Position numbers and translations under genes: made by a program. Source: Jiangellaceae bacterium (lineage in GTDB: Bacteria > Actinomycetota > Actinomycetes > Jiangellales > Jiangellaceae). Taken from it: 7,250 bases of DNA. Below, one piece after another: positions 1 through 6,546 of this stretch. The number at the start of each line of letters is the position of its first letter. The stretch's first letter is position 1. The notes below the pieces were generated by a model. That model saw nothing but the letters and a program-made list of their open reading frames with translations. It ran no database searches and was not told the origin of the DNA. The stretch lies in NCBI GenBank assembly GCA_030146385.1, contig JASLBX010000346.1, positions 1 through 7,250 on the forward strand. The letters run 5' to 3'.

Positions 1-2573
1 ATCTCGACCACCAGTTCGTCGTGCACCTGCAGCAGGACGCGGGACCGCATGCCCTCAGAGCGCAACGCCCTGTCGACGTTGATCATCGCGACTTTGATGA
101 TGTCGGCGGCCGAGCCCTGAATCGGCGCGTTGAGCGCCATCCGCTCGGCCATCTCGCGTCGCTGCCGGTTGTCGCTGGTGAGGTCCGGCAGGTACCGGCG
201 CCGGCCGAGCATCGTCTCGGTGTACCCGGCCATCCGGGCCCGGTCGACGACCTCACGGAGGTAGTCGCGCACTCCGCCGAAGCGCTCGAAGTACTCGTCC
301 ATCAGTTCCTTGGCTTCGGCGGTATCGACTCCGAGCTGGCGGGACAAACCGAACGCGGACAGACCGTAGGCAAGCCCGTAGTTCATCGCCTTGATCTTCG
401 CGCGCTGAGCGCCGGTGACCTCGCCGGCCTCGACCCCGAACACGCGTGCCGCGGTCGCCGCGTGGAAGTCCATGCCCGACTCGAACGCCGAGATCAGCCC
501 CTCGTCCTCAGACAGGTGCGCCATGATCCGCATCTCGATCTGGCTGTAGTCGGCCGACATCAGGGCTTCGTACTCAGGACCGACGATGAACGCCTCGCGG
601 ATCCGCCGGCCCTCGTCTGTCCGGATCGGGATGTTCTGGAGGTTCGGTTCGGTGGACGACAGCCGCCCGGTCGCCGCGATCATCTGGTTGAACGTTGTGT
701 GGATTCGCCCGTCGGCCCCGATGGACTTCAGCAACCCCTCCACCGTCACCCGAAGCCGGGACGCGTCACGGTGCCGCAGCAGCGCCTCGAGGAAGGGATG
801 CGCAGTCTTGGAGTACAGCTCGGCCAGCGCATCGGCGTCCGTCGTGTAGCCGGTCTTGGTGCGCTTGGTCTTCGGCATGTTCAGCTCTTCGAAGAGCACG
901 ACCTGCAGCTGCTTGGGCGACCCGAGGTTGACCTCGTGCCCGATCGCAGCGTAGGCGTCGTCGGCGGCCCGCTTGACCGCATCGGCGAACGACGCCTCGA
1001 GCGCCTCCAGGTGATCGGAGTCGACGGCGATGCCCGCGCGCTCCATCTCCGCCAAGACGCCGACCAGCGGCAGCTCCACCTCGTCCAACAGCTGGCGGCC
1101 ACCGCGCTTGACCAGTTCGTCGTCCAGCGCGCGGGCCAGCTCGAGCACGGCGCGCGCCCGAACCGCCTCGGCCTCGCCGAGCTGCTCCTCGTCCATCCCG
1201 TCGAGGGAGAGTTGCTGGGCACCACTGTCGTCGCCGTCGATGCGGAGCTCGCGTCCCACGAACCGCAGCGCGAGGTCCGCCAGGTCGTACGAGCGCTGGC
1301 CGGGCAGGGCGATGAATGCAGACAGCGCCGTGTCAGCCGCCAGGCCGGCCACCGGCCAGCCGCGCGCCGCCAGCGCATGCAGCGGGCCCTTGGCGTCGTG
1401 GAGCACCTTCGGCCGGTCAGCGTCGGCGAGCCACGCGGCCACCGCCGCGTCGTCCTCGGGTGTCAGCTCGGCTGCCTCGAACCACGCGCCGGCTCCGCCC
1501 GCCGTGGCGACCGCGACCTCCGTGACGTCGCCGGTGCCTCCGCCCCACGTGCCGCGCACAGAGACACCGACCGGCTCGGCGCCCGCGTTCGCCGCCAGCC
1601 AGGGTGCGACTTCGCCGGCGCCGAGGTGAACCACATCGAGCTCGAAGCCCTCCTCGGCTTCGGGAGTCGCCGACTCGAGCGCCTCGTACAGCCGGTCGCG
1701 CAACACTCGGAACTCGAGCGAGTCGAAGATCTGGTGGACCTCCTCACGGTTCCAGGCCTGCCGCGCGAGGTCGTCCACCCGGGCGTCGAGCGGCACGTCA
1801 CGCACCAGTTCGGTGAGCTGCCGGTTGGTAAGCACCTGCCCCAGGTGGGCGCGCAAGGCATCGCCCGCCTTGCCCGGCACTTCGTCGACGCGAGCGGCCA
1901 GCTCGTCCAGGGAGCCGAACTCGACCACCCACTTCGCGGCCGTCTTCTCCCCCACTCCGGGGATCTTGGGGAGGTTGTCGGACGGGTCGCCCCGTAGTGC
2001 CGCGAAGTCGGGGTACTGGACCGGCGACAGGCCGTACTTCTCCCTGACCGCCTCGGGTGTCATCCGCGTCAGGTCGGAGACTCCGCGCCTCGGGTACAGC
2101 ACCGTCACCCGGTCGCTCACCAGCTGAAAGGTGTCGCGGTCGCCGGTCAGGACGAGGACGTCCAACCCCTCGGCCTCGGCCTGCGACGTCAAGGTCGCGA
2201 TGATGTCGTCTGCCTCGTACCCGTCCTTCTCGATCGACGGGATCCGCAGCGCCCGAAGCACGTCCTTGACCAGATCGATCTGGCCGGCGAACTCCGGCGG
2301 CGAGGTCGTCCGGTTCGCCTTGTACTCCGCAAACGCCTCGGTGCGGAACGTCTGCCGCGAGACGTCGAACGCCACGGCGGCGTGTGTGGGCTGCTCGTCG
2401 CGAAGGACGTTGATCAGCATCGAGGTGAACCCGTAGACACCCTCGGTGTGCTGGCCGGTCGTCGTGACCATGTTGGCGTCCTTCAACGCATAGAACGCGC
2501 GGTACGCCAGCGAATGGCCGTCGAGCAGGAGCAGTCGCGGAGCGGAGGTCGATTCAGCCACGGGCGCCACCAT
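1..2573 (-). CDS. polA: DNA polymerase I, 3' end cut by window edge
   Basis: Family A polymerase for Okazaki-fragment processing and repair synthesis. The frame is open from ATG at 2573 to the left edge, giving 857 codons; about 40-50 C-terminal residues are missing. The 5'-nuclease domain (about 1-300) shows LLLLDGHS (D18), YEADD (E120, D122, D123), GDRD (D145, D147) and a helix-hairpin-helix region with GDPSDN (D196, D199). The middle domain (about 320-490) keeps the fold's landmarks, such as SYDLADL near Y429. By my alignment it lacks the proofreading acids: E. coli D355/E357 align with S338/R340 and D424 with P397. The polymerase domain has motif A DYSQIEMR (D675), an O-helix KAMNYGLAYG with Y732 at the E. 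coli F762 position, and motif C VHDELVVE (D852). AGGAG (minus strand, 2581-2577) lies 3 nt before ATG and 6 nt before an in-frame GTG at 2570, so the start could be either. It is transcribed divergently from the thioesterase gene. Confidence 0.97.
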   Translation of the reverse strand, partial: MVAPVAESTSAPRLLLLDGHSLAYRAFYALKDANMVTTTGQHTEGVYGFTSMLINVLRDEQPTHAAVAFDVSRQTFRTEAFAEYKANRTTSPPEFAGQIDLVKDVLRALRIPSIEKDGYEADDIIATLTSQAEAEGLDVLVLTGDRDTFQLVSDRVTVLYPRRGVSDLTRMTPEAVREKYGLSPVQYPDFAALRGDPSDNLPKIPGVGEKTAAKWVVEFGSLDELAARVDEVPGKAGDALRAHLGQVLTNRQLTELVRDVPLDARVDDLARQAWNREEVHQIFDSLEFRVLRDRLYEALESATPEAEEGFELDVVHLGAGEVAPWLAANAGAEPVGVSVRGTWGGGTGDVTEVAVATAGGAGAWFEAAELTPEDDAAVAAWLADADRPKVLHDAKGPLHALAARGWPVAGLAADTALSAFIALPGQRSYDLADLALRFVGRELRIDGDDSGAQQLSLDGMDEEQLGEAEAVRARAVLELARALDDELVKRGGRQLLDEVELPLVGVLAEMERAGIAVDSDHLEALEASFADAVKRAADDAYAAIGHEVNLGSPKQLQVVLFEELNMPKTKRTKTGYTTDADALAELYSKTAHPFLEALLRHRDASRLRVTVEGLLKSIGADGRIHTTFNQMIAATGRLSSTEPNLQNIPIRTDEGRRIREAFIVGPEYEALMSADYSQIEMRIMAHLSEDEGLISAFESGMDFHAATAARVFGVEAGEVTGAQRAKIKAMNYGLAYGLSAFGLSRQLGVDTAEAKELMDEYFERFGGVRDYLREVVDRARMAGYTETMLGRRRYLPDLTSDNRQRREMAERMALNAPIQGSAADIIKVAMINVDRALRSEGMRSRVLLQVHDELVVE

Positions 2574-2578
2574 AGTCT
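2573..2578 (+). promoter_or_regulatory. Candidate -10 element for a leaderless thioesterase transcript
   Basis: TAGTCT fits the TANNNT consensus of actinobacterial -10 boxes. It ends 6 nt before the A of the ATG at 2585, the spacing expected if transcription starts at the start codon itself. No convincing -35 is visible, and no Shine-Dalgarno sequence precedes that ATG, which is consistent with a leaderless mRNA. The element overlaps the last base of the polA ATG and part of the polA AGGAG on the opposite strand. This is an inference from spacing alone. Confidence 0.35.
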
Positions 2579-2584
2579 CCTGCT

Positions 2585-3013
2585 ATGACAGACTCTGGAA
2601 CGAGCATGTCGTTCGACGACCAGGACGACATCCTGGCTCAACTGCCGCCCGCGGCACTGCACGACCGCATGGGCATCGAGATCCTCGAAGCCCGTCCAGA
2701 GAGAGTGGTGGGACGGATGCCGGTCGAAGGGAACACGCAACCGTACGGGCTGCTGCACGGTGGCGCCTCCTGCGTCCTGGCCGAAGGGGTCGGCTCGTTT
2801 GCGGCCGCCATGCATGCGTTCCCGGATCGGATAGCGGTCGGCGTCGACATCAACGCCACGCACCACCGGTCCGTGCGTACGGGCTACGTCACCGGCGTTG
2901 CCGTCCCGGCCCACTTGGGACGGCAGACCGCAAGCTACGAGGTGGTGATCTCTGATGATGAGGGACGGCGAGTCTGCACCGCTCGGATTACCTGCTTGTT
3001 GCGTCCCGCTTGA
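2585..3013 (+). CDS. Hotdog-fold acyl-CoA thioesterase (PaaI family, YdiI/MenI-like)
   Basis: A 142-residue single-domain hotdog thioesterase, predicted to be cytosolic and to hydrolyse an acyl- or aroyl-CoA to the free acid and CoA. The core motif at residues 52-71 begins QPYGLLHGGAS and continues to CVLAEGVGS. It closely matches E. coli YdiI (MenI), aligning Q52, H58 and E67 with YdiI Q48, H54 and E63; E67 is the expected catalytic acid. A second conserved stretch, VDINATHHRSVRTG (about 87-100), matches the YdiI INANHVRS region. Family members act on 1,4-dihydroxy-2-naphthoyl-CoA in menaquinone synthesis or on broader aryl/acyl-CoAs, so the substrate is uncertain. The start is ambiguous: ATG 2585 has no Shine-Dalgarno and suits leaderless expression, while ATG 2606 is preceded by a weak GGAACGAG and would remove only seven residues ahead of the fold. 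It stands between divergent polA and the liv genes, with a 188-bp gap to livH. Confidence 0.9.
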   Translation: MTDSGTSMSFDDQDDILAQLPPAALHDRMGIEILEARPERVVGRMPVEGNTQPYGLLHGGASCVLAEGVGSFAAAMHAFPDRIAVGVDINATHHRSVRTGYVTGVAVPAHLGRQTASYEVVISDDEGRRVCTARITCLLRPA

Positions 3014-3018
3014 CCAGC

Positions 3019-3060
3019 CGTATGACACAGATCCGCGAGTCTCGCGCACGTATGAAACAG
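3019..3060 (+). repeat. 12-bp imperfect direct repeat with 30-bp period in the liv leader
   Basis: CGTATGACACAG at 3019-3030 recurs as CGTATGAAACAG at 3049-3060, with 11 of 12 bases identical and starts exactly 30 bp apart, close to three helical turns. Both copies lie just after the thioesterase stop codon and 140-180 bp before the livH start, outside any supported gene. The placement on one face of the helix is compatible with a tandem operator for a regulator of the transporter operon. No regulator is identified and the role is inferred. Confidence 0.5.
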
Positions 3061-3075
3061 GTATCGGAAAGGAAA

Positions 3076-3092
3076 CATCGGGCACTCCGATG
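3076..3092. promoter_or_regulatory. Inverted repeat (6-bp arms, 5-nt spacer) in the liv leader
   Basis: CATCGG (3076-3081) and CCGATG (3087-3092) are perfect reverse complements around a 5-nt spacer GCACT. It could be a protein-binding dyad or a short hairpin in the livH leader transcript. No run of T follows, so it is not a convincing intrinsic terminator. It lies 16 bp after the second copy of the direct repeat. Confidence 0.4.
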
Positions 3093-3185
3093 GCGGTCCT
3101 GCACTCAAGGGCCGCTATGCTCGCCCAGCATCGAACCTGTGGCGTGCCTCGGACGAGCAGCGTCGCCGCCGCGCGAACATAGACC

Positions 3186-3191
3186 GGAAGG
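3186..3191 (+). promoter_or_regulatory. Ribosome binding site that fixes the livH start
   Basis: GGAAGG lies 10 nt upstream of GTG 3202. The reading frame stays open upstream to about 3010, but that extension encodes no recognisable domain and would bury the signal peptide. This site together with the signal peptide right after the GTG supports a start at 3202. Confidence 0.7.
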
Positions 3192-3201
3192 TAGTCAACA
3201 C

Positions 3202-4581
3202 GTGCGCACCCTCAGCAAGGCCGTGTTGGGGCTGCTGGCCATTTTCGCGGTGGCCCTCCTCGGCGCCGCGCCAGCGCTGGCGCAGGACGAAGCAGACGAG
3301 ACCATCGGTGGCGTGATCCGGCACGACCGGGAGCCCGTCGAAGGCGTGACCATCACCGTCGCCGAGTCGGACGGTACAGAGGTCGACTCCGCGGAAACGG
3401 ATGAAGAGGGTCGCTGGCGCATTCCAGTGCCCTCACCGGGCGAATACGTCGTGACCCTCGACGTTTCGACGTTGCCGGAGGGCGTCCCGCCACCTGGTGA
3501 GCCAGAGCTCACCACGAACGTCGCAGGGTCCCAGAACCGCACTGTCGCGTTCCGGCTCGGCGAGCGCGGCGGCGAACCCGCACCGAGACCGACGGAACAG
3601 GAGCAGCCGGACGCTCCCGCCGATGCCCCTGGCGATGCGCCTGCAGAAGTCGATCCCGAAGCAGAGGCGCTCGAGGAGCCGGGTGGCACCGAGACCGCAC
3701 GCCCCGCCCAGATCTGGCAGCTGGTAAGCAACGGCCTGCGGTTCGGCCTGATCCTCGGCGTGGCATCGCTAGGCCTGTCCCTCATCTTCGGCACCATCGG
3801 CCTGGTCAACTTCTCGCATGGTGAGCTCGTGGCATTCGGCGCCATCACGGCCTGGTTCCTCAACATCAGCGCGGGCATCCACCTCCTGTGGGCGGGGCTC
3901 ATCACGGTCGTTATCGCCGCAATCTTCGGGTGGGCACAGGACCTGGCGTTCTGGCGACCTTTGCGGAACCGCGGCACCGGAATGATCACTATGATGATCA
4001 TATCGGTGGGTGTGCTGCTGTTCCTCCGGTTCTTCTACCTGTTCGTATTCGGCGGCGAGCGCGATCAGTACAGGCAGTTCGTGATCCAGTCCGCGGTGGC
4101 GATCGGCCCGTTCCGCTGGGCTCCGCGCGACCTGTGGATCATGGGCATCTCGGCGACGATCATGATCGCGGTCAGCCTCGTCCTGCTGAAAACTCGTGCC
4201 GGCAAAGCGGTCCGTGCCGTCTCTGACAACCCGGCGCTGGCCGCGTCGTCGGGCATTCACGTCGACCGGGTCGTGACCAATGTATGGGTCGTGGGCACGG
4301 CACTGGCCGGACTCGCCGGCATCCTGTTCGGCCTCATCCAGTCGGTCGACTACCTGATGGGCGTGCGCATCCTGCTCCTGATATTCGCTGCCGTCATTCT
4401 CGGAGGGTTGGGCACGGCGTGGGGAGCGATGCTCGGCGGAATACTCGTCGGATTACTCATCGAGGTTTCCACAATGGTGATCCCGCCGGAGATGAAGAAC
4501 GCCGGCGCGCTGGCCATCCTGGTGATCATTCTTCTCGTTCGTCCGCAGGGCCTTCTCGGCCGACGCGAGCGAGTGGGCTGA
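3202..4581 (+). CDS. livH: LivH-type ABC permease with N-terminal signal peptide and Ig-like domain
   Basis: Membrane subunit of a branched-chain/hydrophobic amino acid (HAAT) family ABC importer; 459 residues from GTG 3202. Residues 1-27 form a signal peptide (R2 and K6, a hydrophobic core, then APALA before Q28). Residues about 34-120 form a beta-rich domain with GGVIRHDREPVEGVTITV and TDEEGRWRIPVPSPGEYVVTL, typical of carboxypeptidase-regulatory-like/CNA-B Ig folds. Residues about 121-169 are an acidic Pro/Ala/Glu linker containing three DAP units. The permease proper runs about 170-459, the size of an ordinary LivH: NFSHGE at 203-208, about eight hydrophobic segments, a cytoplasmic coupling loop at about 331-355 (TRAGKAVRAVSDNP) and the usual RPQGLLGRR end. 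It heads the operon; livM follows after 21 bp. UrtB (urea) also has an N-terminal extension, but this Ig-like domain does not resemble it as I recall it. The transported substrate is not shown by the sequence. Confidence 0.93.
   Translation: MRTLSKAVLGLLAIFAVALLGAAPALAQDEADETIGGVIRHDREPVEGVTITVAESDGTEVDSAETDEEGRWRIPVPSPGEYVVTLDVSTLPEGVPPPGEPELTTNVAGSQNRTVAFRLGERGGEPAPRPTEQEQPDAPADAPGDAPAEVDPEAEALEEPGGTETARPAQIWQLVSNGLRFGLILGVASLGLSLIFGTIGLVNFSHGELVAFGAITAWFLNISAGIHLLWAGLITVVIAAIFGWAQDLAFWRPLRNRGTGMITMMIISVGVLLFLRFFYLFVFGGERDQYRQFVIQSAVAIGPFRWAPRDLWIMGISATIMIAVSLVLLKTRAGKAVRAVSDNPALAASSGIHVDRVVTNVWVVGTALAGLAGILFGLIQSVDYLMGVRILLLIFAAVILGGLGTAWGAMLGGILVGLLIEVSTMVIPPEMKNAGALAILVIILLVRPQGLLGRRERVG
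3610..3645 (+). repeat. Degenerate tandem repeat encoding DAPA/DAPG units in the LivH linker
   Basis: Three consecutive 12-nt units encode DAPA, DAPG and DAPA (residues 137-148) in the linker between the Ig-like domain and the permease. Codons vary between units (GAC/GAT, GCT/GCC/GCG), so the repeat is conserved more at protein than at DNA level. It most likely serves as an extended, flexible, acidic tether outside the membrane. Confidence 0.6.
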
Positions 4582-4602
4582 GCGGAGAAGGAGAGATAAG
4601 GC

Positions 4603-5592
4603 ATGGACTGGGGATTCATTCTCGAGGTCTCGGCCCGCTCCCTCGTGGGTCAGGAGGCGATCGTCTACGCCCTCGCGGCGATCGGGCTCAATGTGCAGTT
4701 CGGCTACACCGGCCTGCTCAACTTCGGGCAAGCGGCGTTCGCTGCGATCGCCGGCTACGGCCTGGCGTCGATGGTTGCCACGTTCGGCCTGCCGTTCTGG
4801 CTTGGCATCGTCGTCGGACTGGCAGGAGCGTTGGTTCTCGCGATGCTGCTCGGCATCCCGACCCTCCGCCTGAGAGCCGACTACCTGGCAATCGTGACCA
4901 TCGCCGCATCCGAGATCGTCCGGCAGATATTCCGGTCATCGACGTTGCGAGACACCTTCGGTGGCTCCGACGGTCTTACTGGATTCACTTCCACCTTCTT
5001 CGACCTCAACCCGTACAGCGAGAGCGTCGGATTCGGGCCCTGGACGTACAGCTCGCGCACGGCGTGGGTGCTCACCGTCGGGTGGATTCTCGTGCTGCTC
5101 TCCTGCCTGGTGGTGTGGGCCCTCATGCGCAGCCCATGGGGCCGGGTGCTCAAAGCCATCCGTGAGGACGAGGACGCCGTGCGGAGCCTCGGCAAGAACG
5201 TCTACTCCTACAAGATGCAGTCGCTCGCGCTCGGTGGCACGTTCGGTGCGCTTGCCGGATTCATGTTCTCGATCGCCAACGCGGCCATCCAACCGGACCT
5301 GTACCACCCGACGTTCACGTTCTTCGCGTACACGATCCTGATTCTCGGCGGCGCCGCTCGTGTGTTCAGCCCGGTCGTCGGCGCGATGATTTTCTGGTTC
5401 CTGCTCCAGTTCATCCAACTCGCGCTTTCCAACGCGATTCGCGCGGACATCTACCCGATCAATTTGATCAGCCAAACGCAGACCAGCGCGGTACGTTTCA
5501 TGATCGTCGGATTGATACTCATCCTGCTGTTGGTCTTCCGGCCGCAGGGTATCTTCGGAAATCGAAAGGAGCTTGTGTTCGATGTCCGCTGA
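4603..5592 (+). CDS. livM: LivM-type ABC transporter permease
   Basis: Second membrane subunit of the importer, expected to pair with LivH; 329 residues. The family hallmark GYTGLLNFGQAAF is at 34-46. Further hydrophobic segments surround about 62-85, 154-174, 206-227, 241-275 and 298-311. The cytoplasmic coupling loop SPWGRVLKAIREDEDAVRSL is at about 177-196, and the protein ends with the typical FRPQGIFGNRK followed by a short tail. Length and motif order match normal LivM, and it has no extra domain, unlike its partner LivH. AAGGAG at 4588-4593 sits 9 nt before ATG 4603. The stop codon overlaps the start of livG by 11 nt, which points to translational coupling and matched subunit amounts. 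The name assigns it to the LivM family; the substrate could be a branched-chain amino acid or another small polar ligand of HAAT systems. Confidence 0.95.
   Translation: MDWGFILEVSARSLVGQEAIVYALAAIGLNVQFGYTGLLNFGQAAFAAIAGYGLASMVATFGLPFWLGIVVGLAGALVLAMLLGIPTLRLRADYLAIVTIAASEIVRQIFRSSTLRDTFGGSDGLTGFTSTFFDLNPYSESVGFGPWTYSSRTAWVLTVGWILVLLSCLVVWALMRSPWGRVLKAIREDEDAVRSLGKNVYSYKMQSLALGGTFGALAGFMFSIANAAIQPDLYHPTFTFFAYTILILGGAARVFSPVVGAMIFWFLLQFIQLALSNAIRADIYPINLISQTQTSAVRFMIVGLILILLLVFRPQGIFGNRKELVFDVR
5567..5571 (+). promoter_or_regulatory. Ribosome binding site that fixes the livG start
   Basis: AGGAG lies 10 nt before ATG 5582 and inside the end of livM. An in-frame TTG at 5573 is too close to this site to be used, so 5582 is preferred. 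This gives livG an 11-nt overlap with livM. Confidence 0.7.
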
Positions 5593-6544
5593 GGTCCCCG
5601 ACGAGCCCCTTACTCGCGCGGACGCGGGTGAGATGCCTGAGCTCGATGAGACGATCGTCGCCACGCCGAAGAAGGACGCCGCACTTGCGGCTTTCGCCGA
5701 CGTGCCGCACGAGCCGGGCGCACCGAAGCCAGAGCCGATTCTCAAGGCCGACGGCGTCGTCCGGCGGTTCGGCGGTCTGGTCGCGGTCGACGTCGACCAC
5801 CTAGAGGTCCAGCGTGGCTCCATCACCGCCCTTATTGGCCCCAACGGTGCCGGCAAGACCACCCTGTTCAACGTCCTCACCGGATTCGACCGGGCCGACC
5901 ATGGCTCGTGGACCTTCGAGGACCGCAAGCTGGAGGGCACGCCCGCCTACCGCGTCGCCCGCGGTGGCATGGTGCGCACCTTCCAGCTGACCAAGGCTCT
6001 GTCCCGGTTGACCGTCATCGAGAACATGCGCCTCGGTGCCACCGGCCAGCGTGGCGAGCGGATGTGGCGCGCGATGTTCGGTTGGCTCTGGAACAAGCAG
6101 GAGCGAGAGATCACCGAGCGCGCCGAGGAGCTGCTCGCGCGGTTCAAGCTCGACCACATGCGCGACGAGTACGCAGGATCGCTCTCCGGCGGCCAGCGTA
6201 AGCTGCTGGAGATGGCGCGAGCGCTCATGGTCCGGCCAGAGATGGTCATGCTGGACGAGCCCATGGCGGGCGTCAACCCGGCCCTAACCCAATCACTGCT
6301 CCGGCATGTCAACGACCTGCGCGAGCAGGGCATGACCGTCGTGTTCGTGGAACATGACATGGACATGGTGCGCGACATCTCCGACTGGGTCGTCGTCATG
6401 GGCGAAGGAAAGATCATCGCGGAAGGTCCACCGGAATCGGTGATGTCCGATGCGCGTGTGATCGACGCCTACCTGGGCGCCCACCACGATGAGACACTCG
6501 CTGAGAAGAAGGTCGCCGCAGAGCGTGGCGACCAGGAGGTGTAG
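5582..6544 (+). CDS. livG: LivG-type ABC transporter ATP-binding protein with N-terminal extension
   Basis: Cytoplasmic ATPase that powers the LivH/LivM permease; 320 residues, against roughly 255 for typical LivG. The ATPase core begins near residue 52 (PILKADGVVRRFGG). Walker A GPNGAGKTT is at 86-94, the Q-loop Gln is Q135 in RTFQLTKALSRLTVIENM, the signature LSGGQ is at 201-205, Walker B ends in D225 and catalytic E226 (MVMLDEP), and the switch His is H258 in VEHDMDMV. All catalytic elements are intact. The extra length is an acidic, Pro- and Ala-rich N-terminal segment (1-51) with no recognised domain and a charged C-terminal tail of about 18 residues. An internal ATG at 5633 (M18) could shorten the extension but would not remove it. 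livF begins 2 bp after its stop. Confidence 0.95.
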   Translation: MSAEVPDEPLTRADAGEMPELDETIVATPKKDAALAAFADVPHEPGAPKPEPILKADGVVRRFGGLVAVDVDHLEVQRGSITALIGPNGAGKTTLFNVLTGFDRADHGSWTFEDRKLEGTPAYRVARGGMVRTFQLTKALSRLTVIENMRLGATGQRGERMWRAMFGWLWNKQEREITERAEELLARFKLDHMRDEYAGSLSGGQRKLLEMARALMVRPEMVMLDEPMAGVNPALTQSLLRHVNDLREQGMTVVFVEHDMDMVRDISDWVVVMGEGKIIAEGPPESVMSDARVIDAYLGAHHDETLAEKKVAAERGDQEV

Positions 6545-6546
6545 CC

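Noticed and set aside
21..1997. 658-codon open frame on the plus strand
   Set aside because: It lies wholly antisense to polA, whose minus-strand frame carries every expected family A motif. The antisense product has no recognisable domain; long antisense frames are a usual by-product of high-GC codon bias.
2999..3026. Possible promoter TTGCGT-16 bp-TATGAC at the thioesterase/livH junction
   Set aside because: The -35 matches poorly and the TATGAC is part of the direct repeat, so the match cannot be separated from chance.
3116..3121. TATGCT as a -10 box for livH
   Set aside because: It fits TANNNT, but no -35 is found at 16-19 bp and such hexamers are common by chance.
3010..3201. Longer livH start at TTG 3010 adding 64 residues
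   Set aside because: The extra segment is Arg/Ser-rich without domain features, would overlap the thioesterase stop and would hide the signal peptide; GTG 3202 has a suitable ribosome binding site.
3195..4001. 268-codon minus-strand frame opposite livH
   Set aside because: Antisense to the signal peptide, Ig-like domain and first permease helices of LivH; Ser/Pro-rich shadow with no motif.
4284..5165. 293-codon plus-strand frame overlapping livH and livM
   Set aside because: Out of frame with both permeases; Arg/His/Gly-rich with no membrane or domain pattern.
4936..5940. 334-codon open frame on the minus strand across livM and livG
   Set aside because: Antisense to two clear genes with intact motifs; its product has no domain and a shadow-like Arg/Ser/Glu-rich composition.
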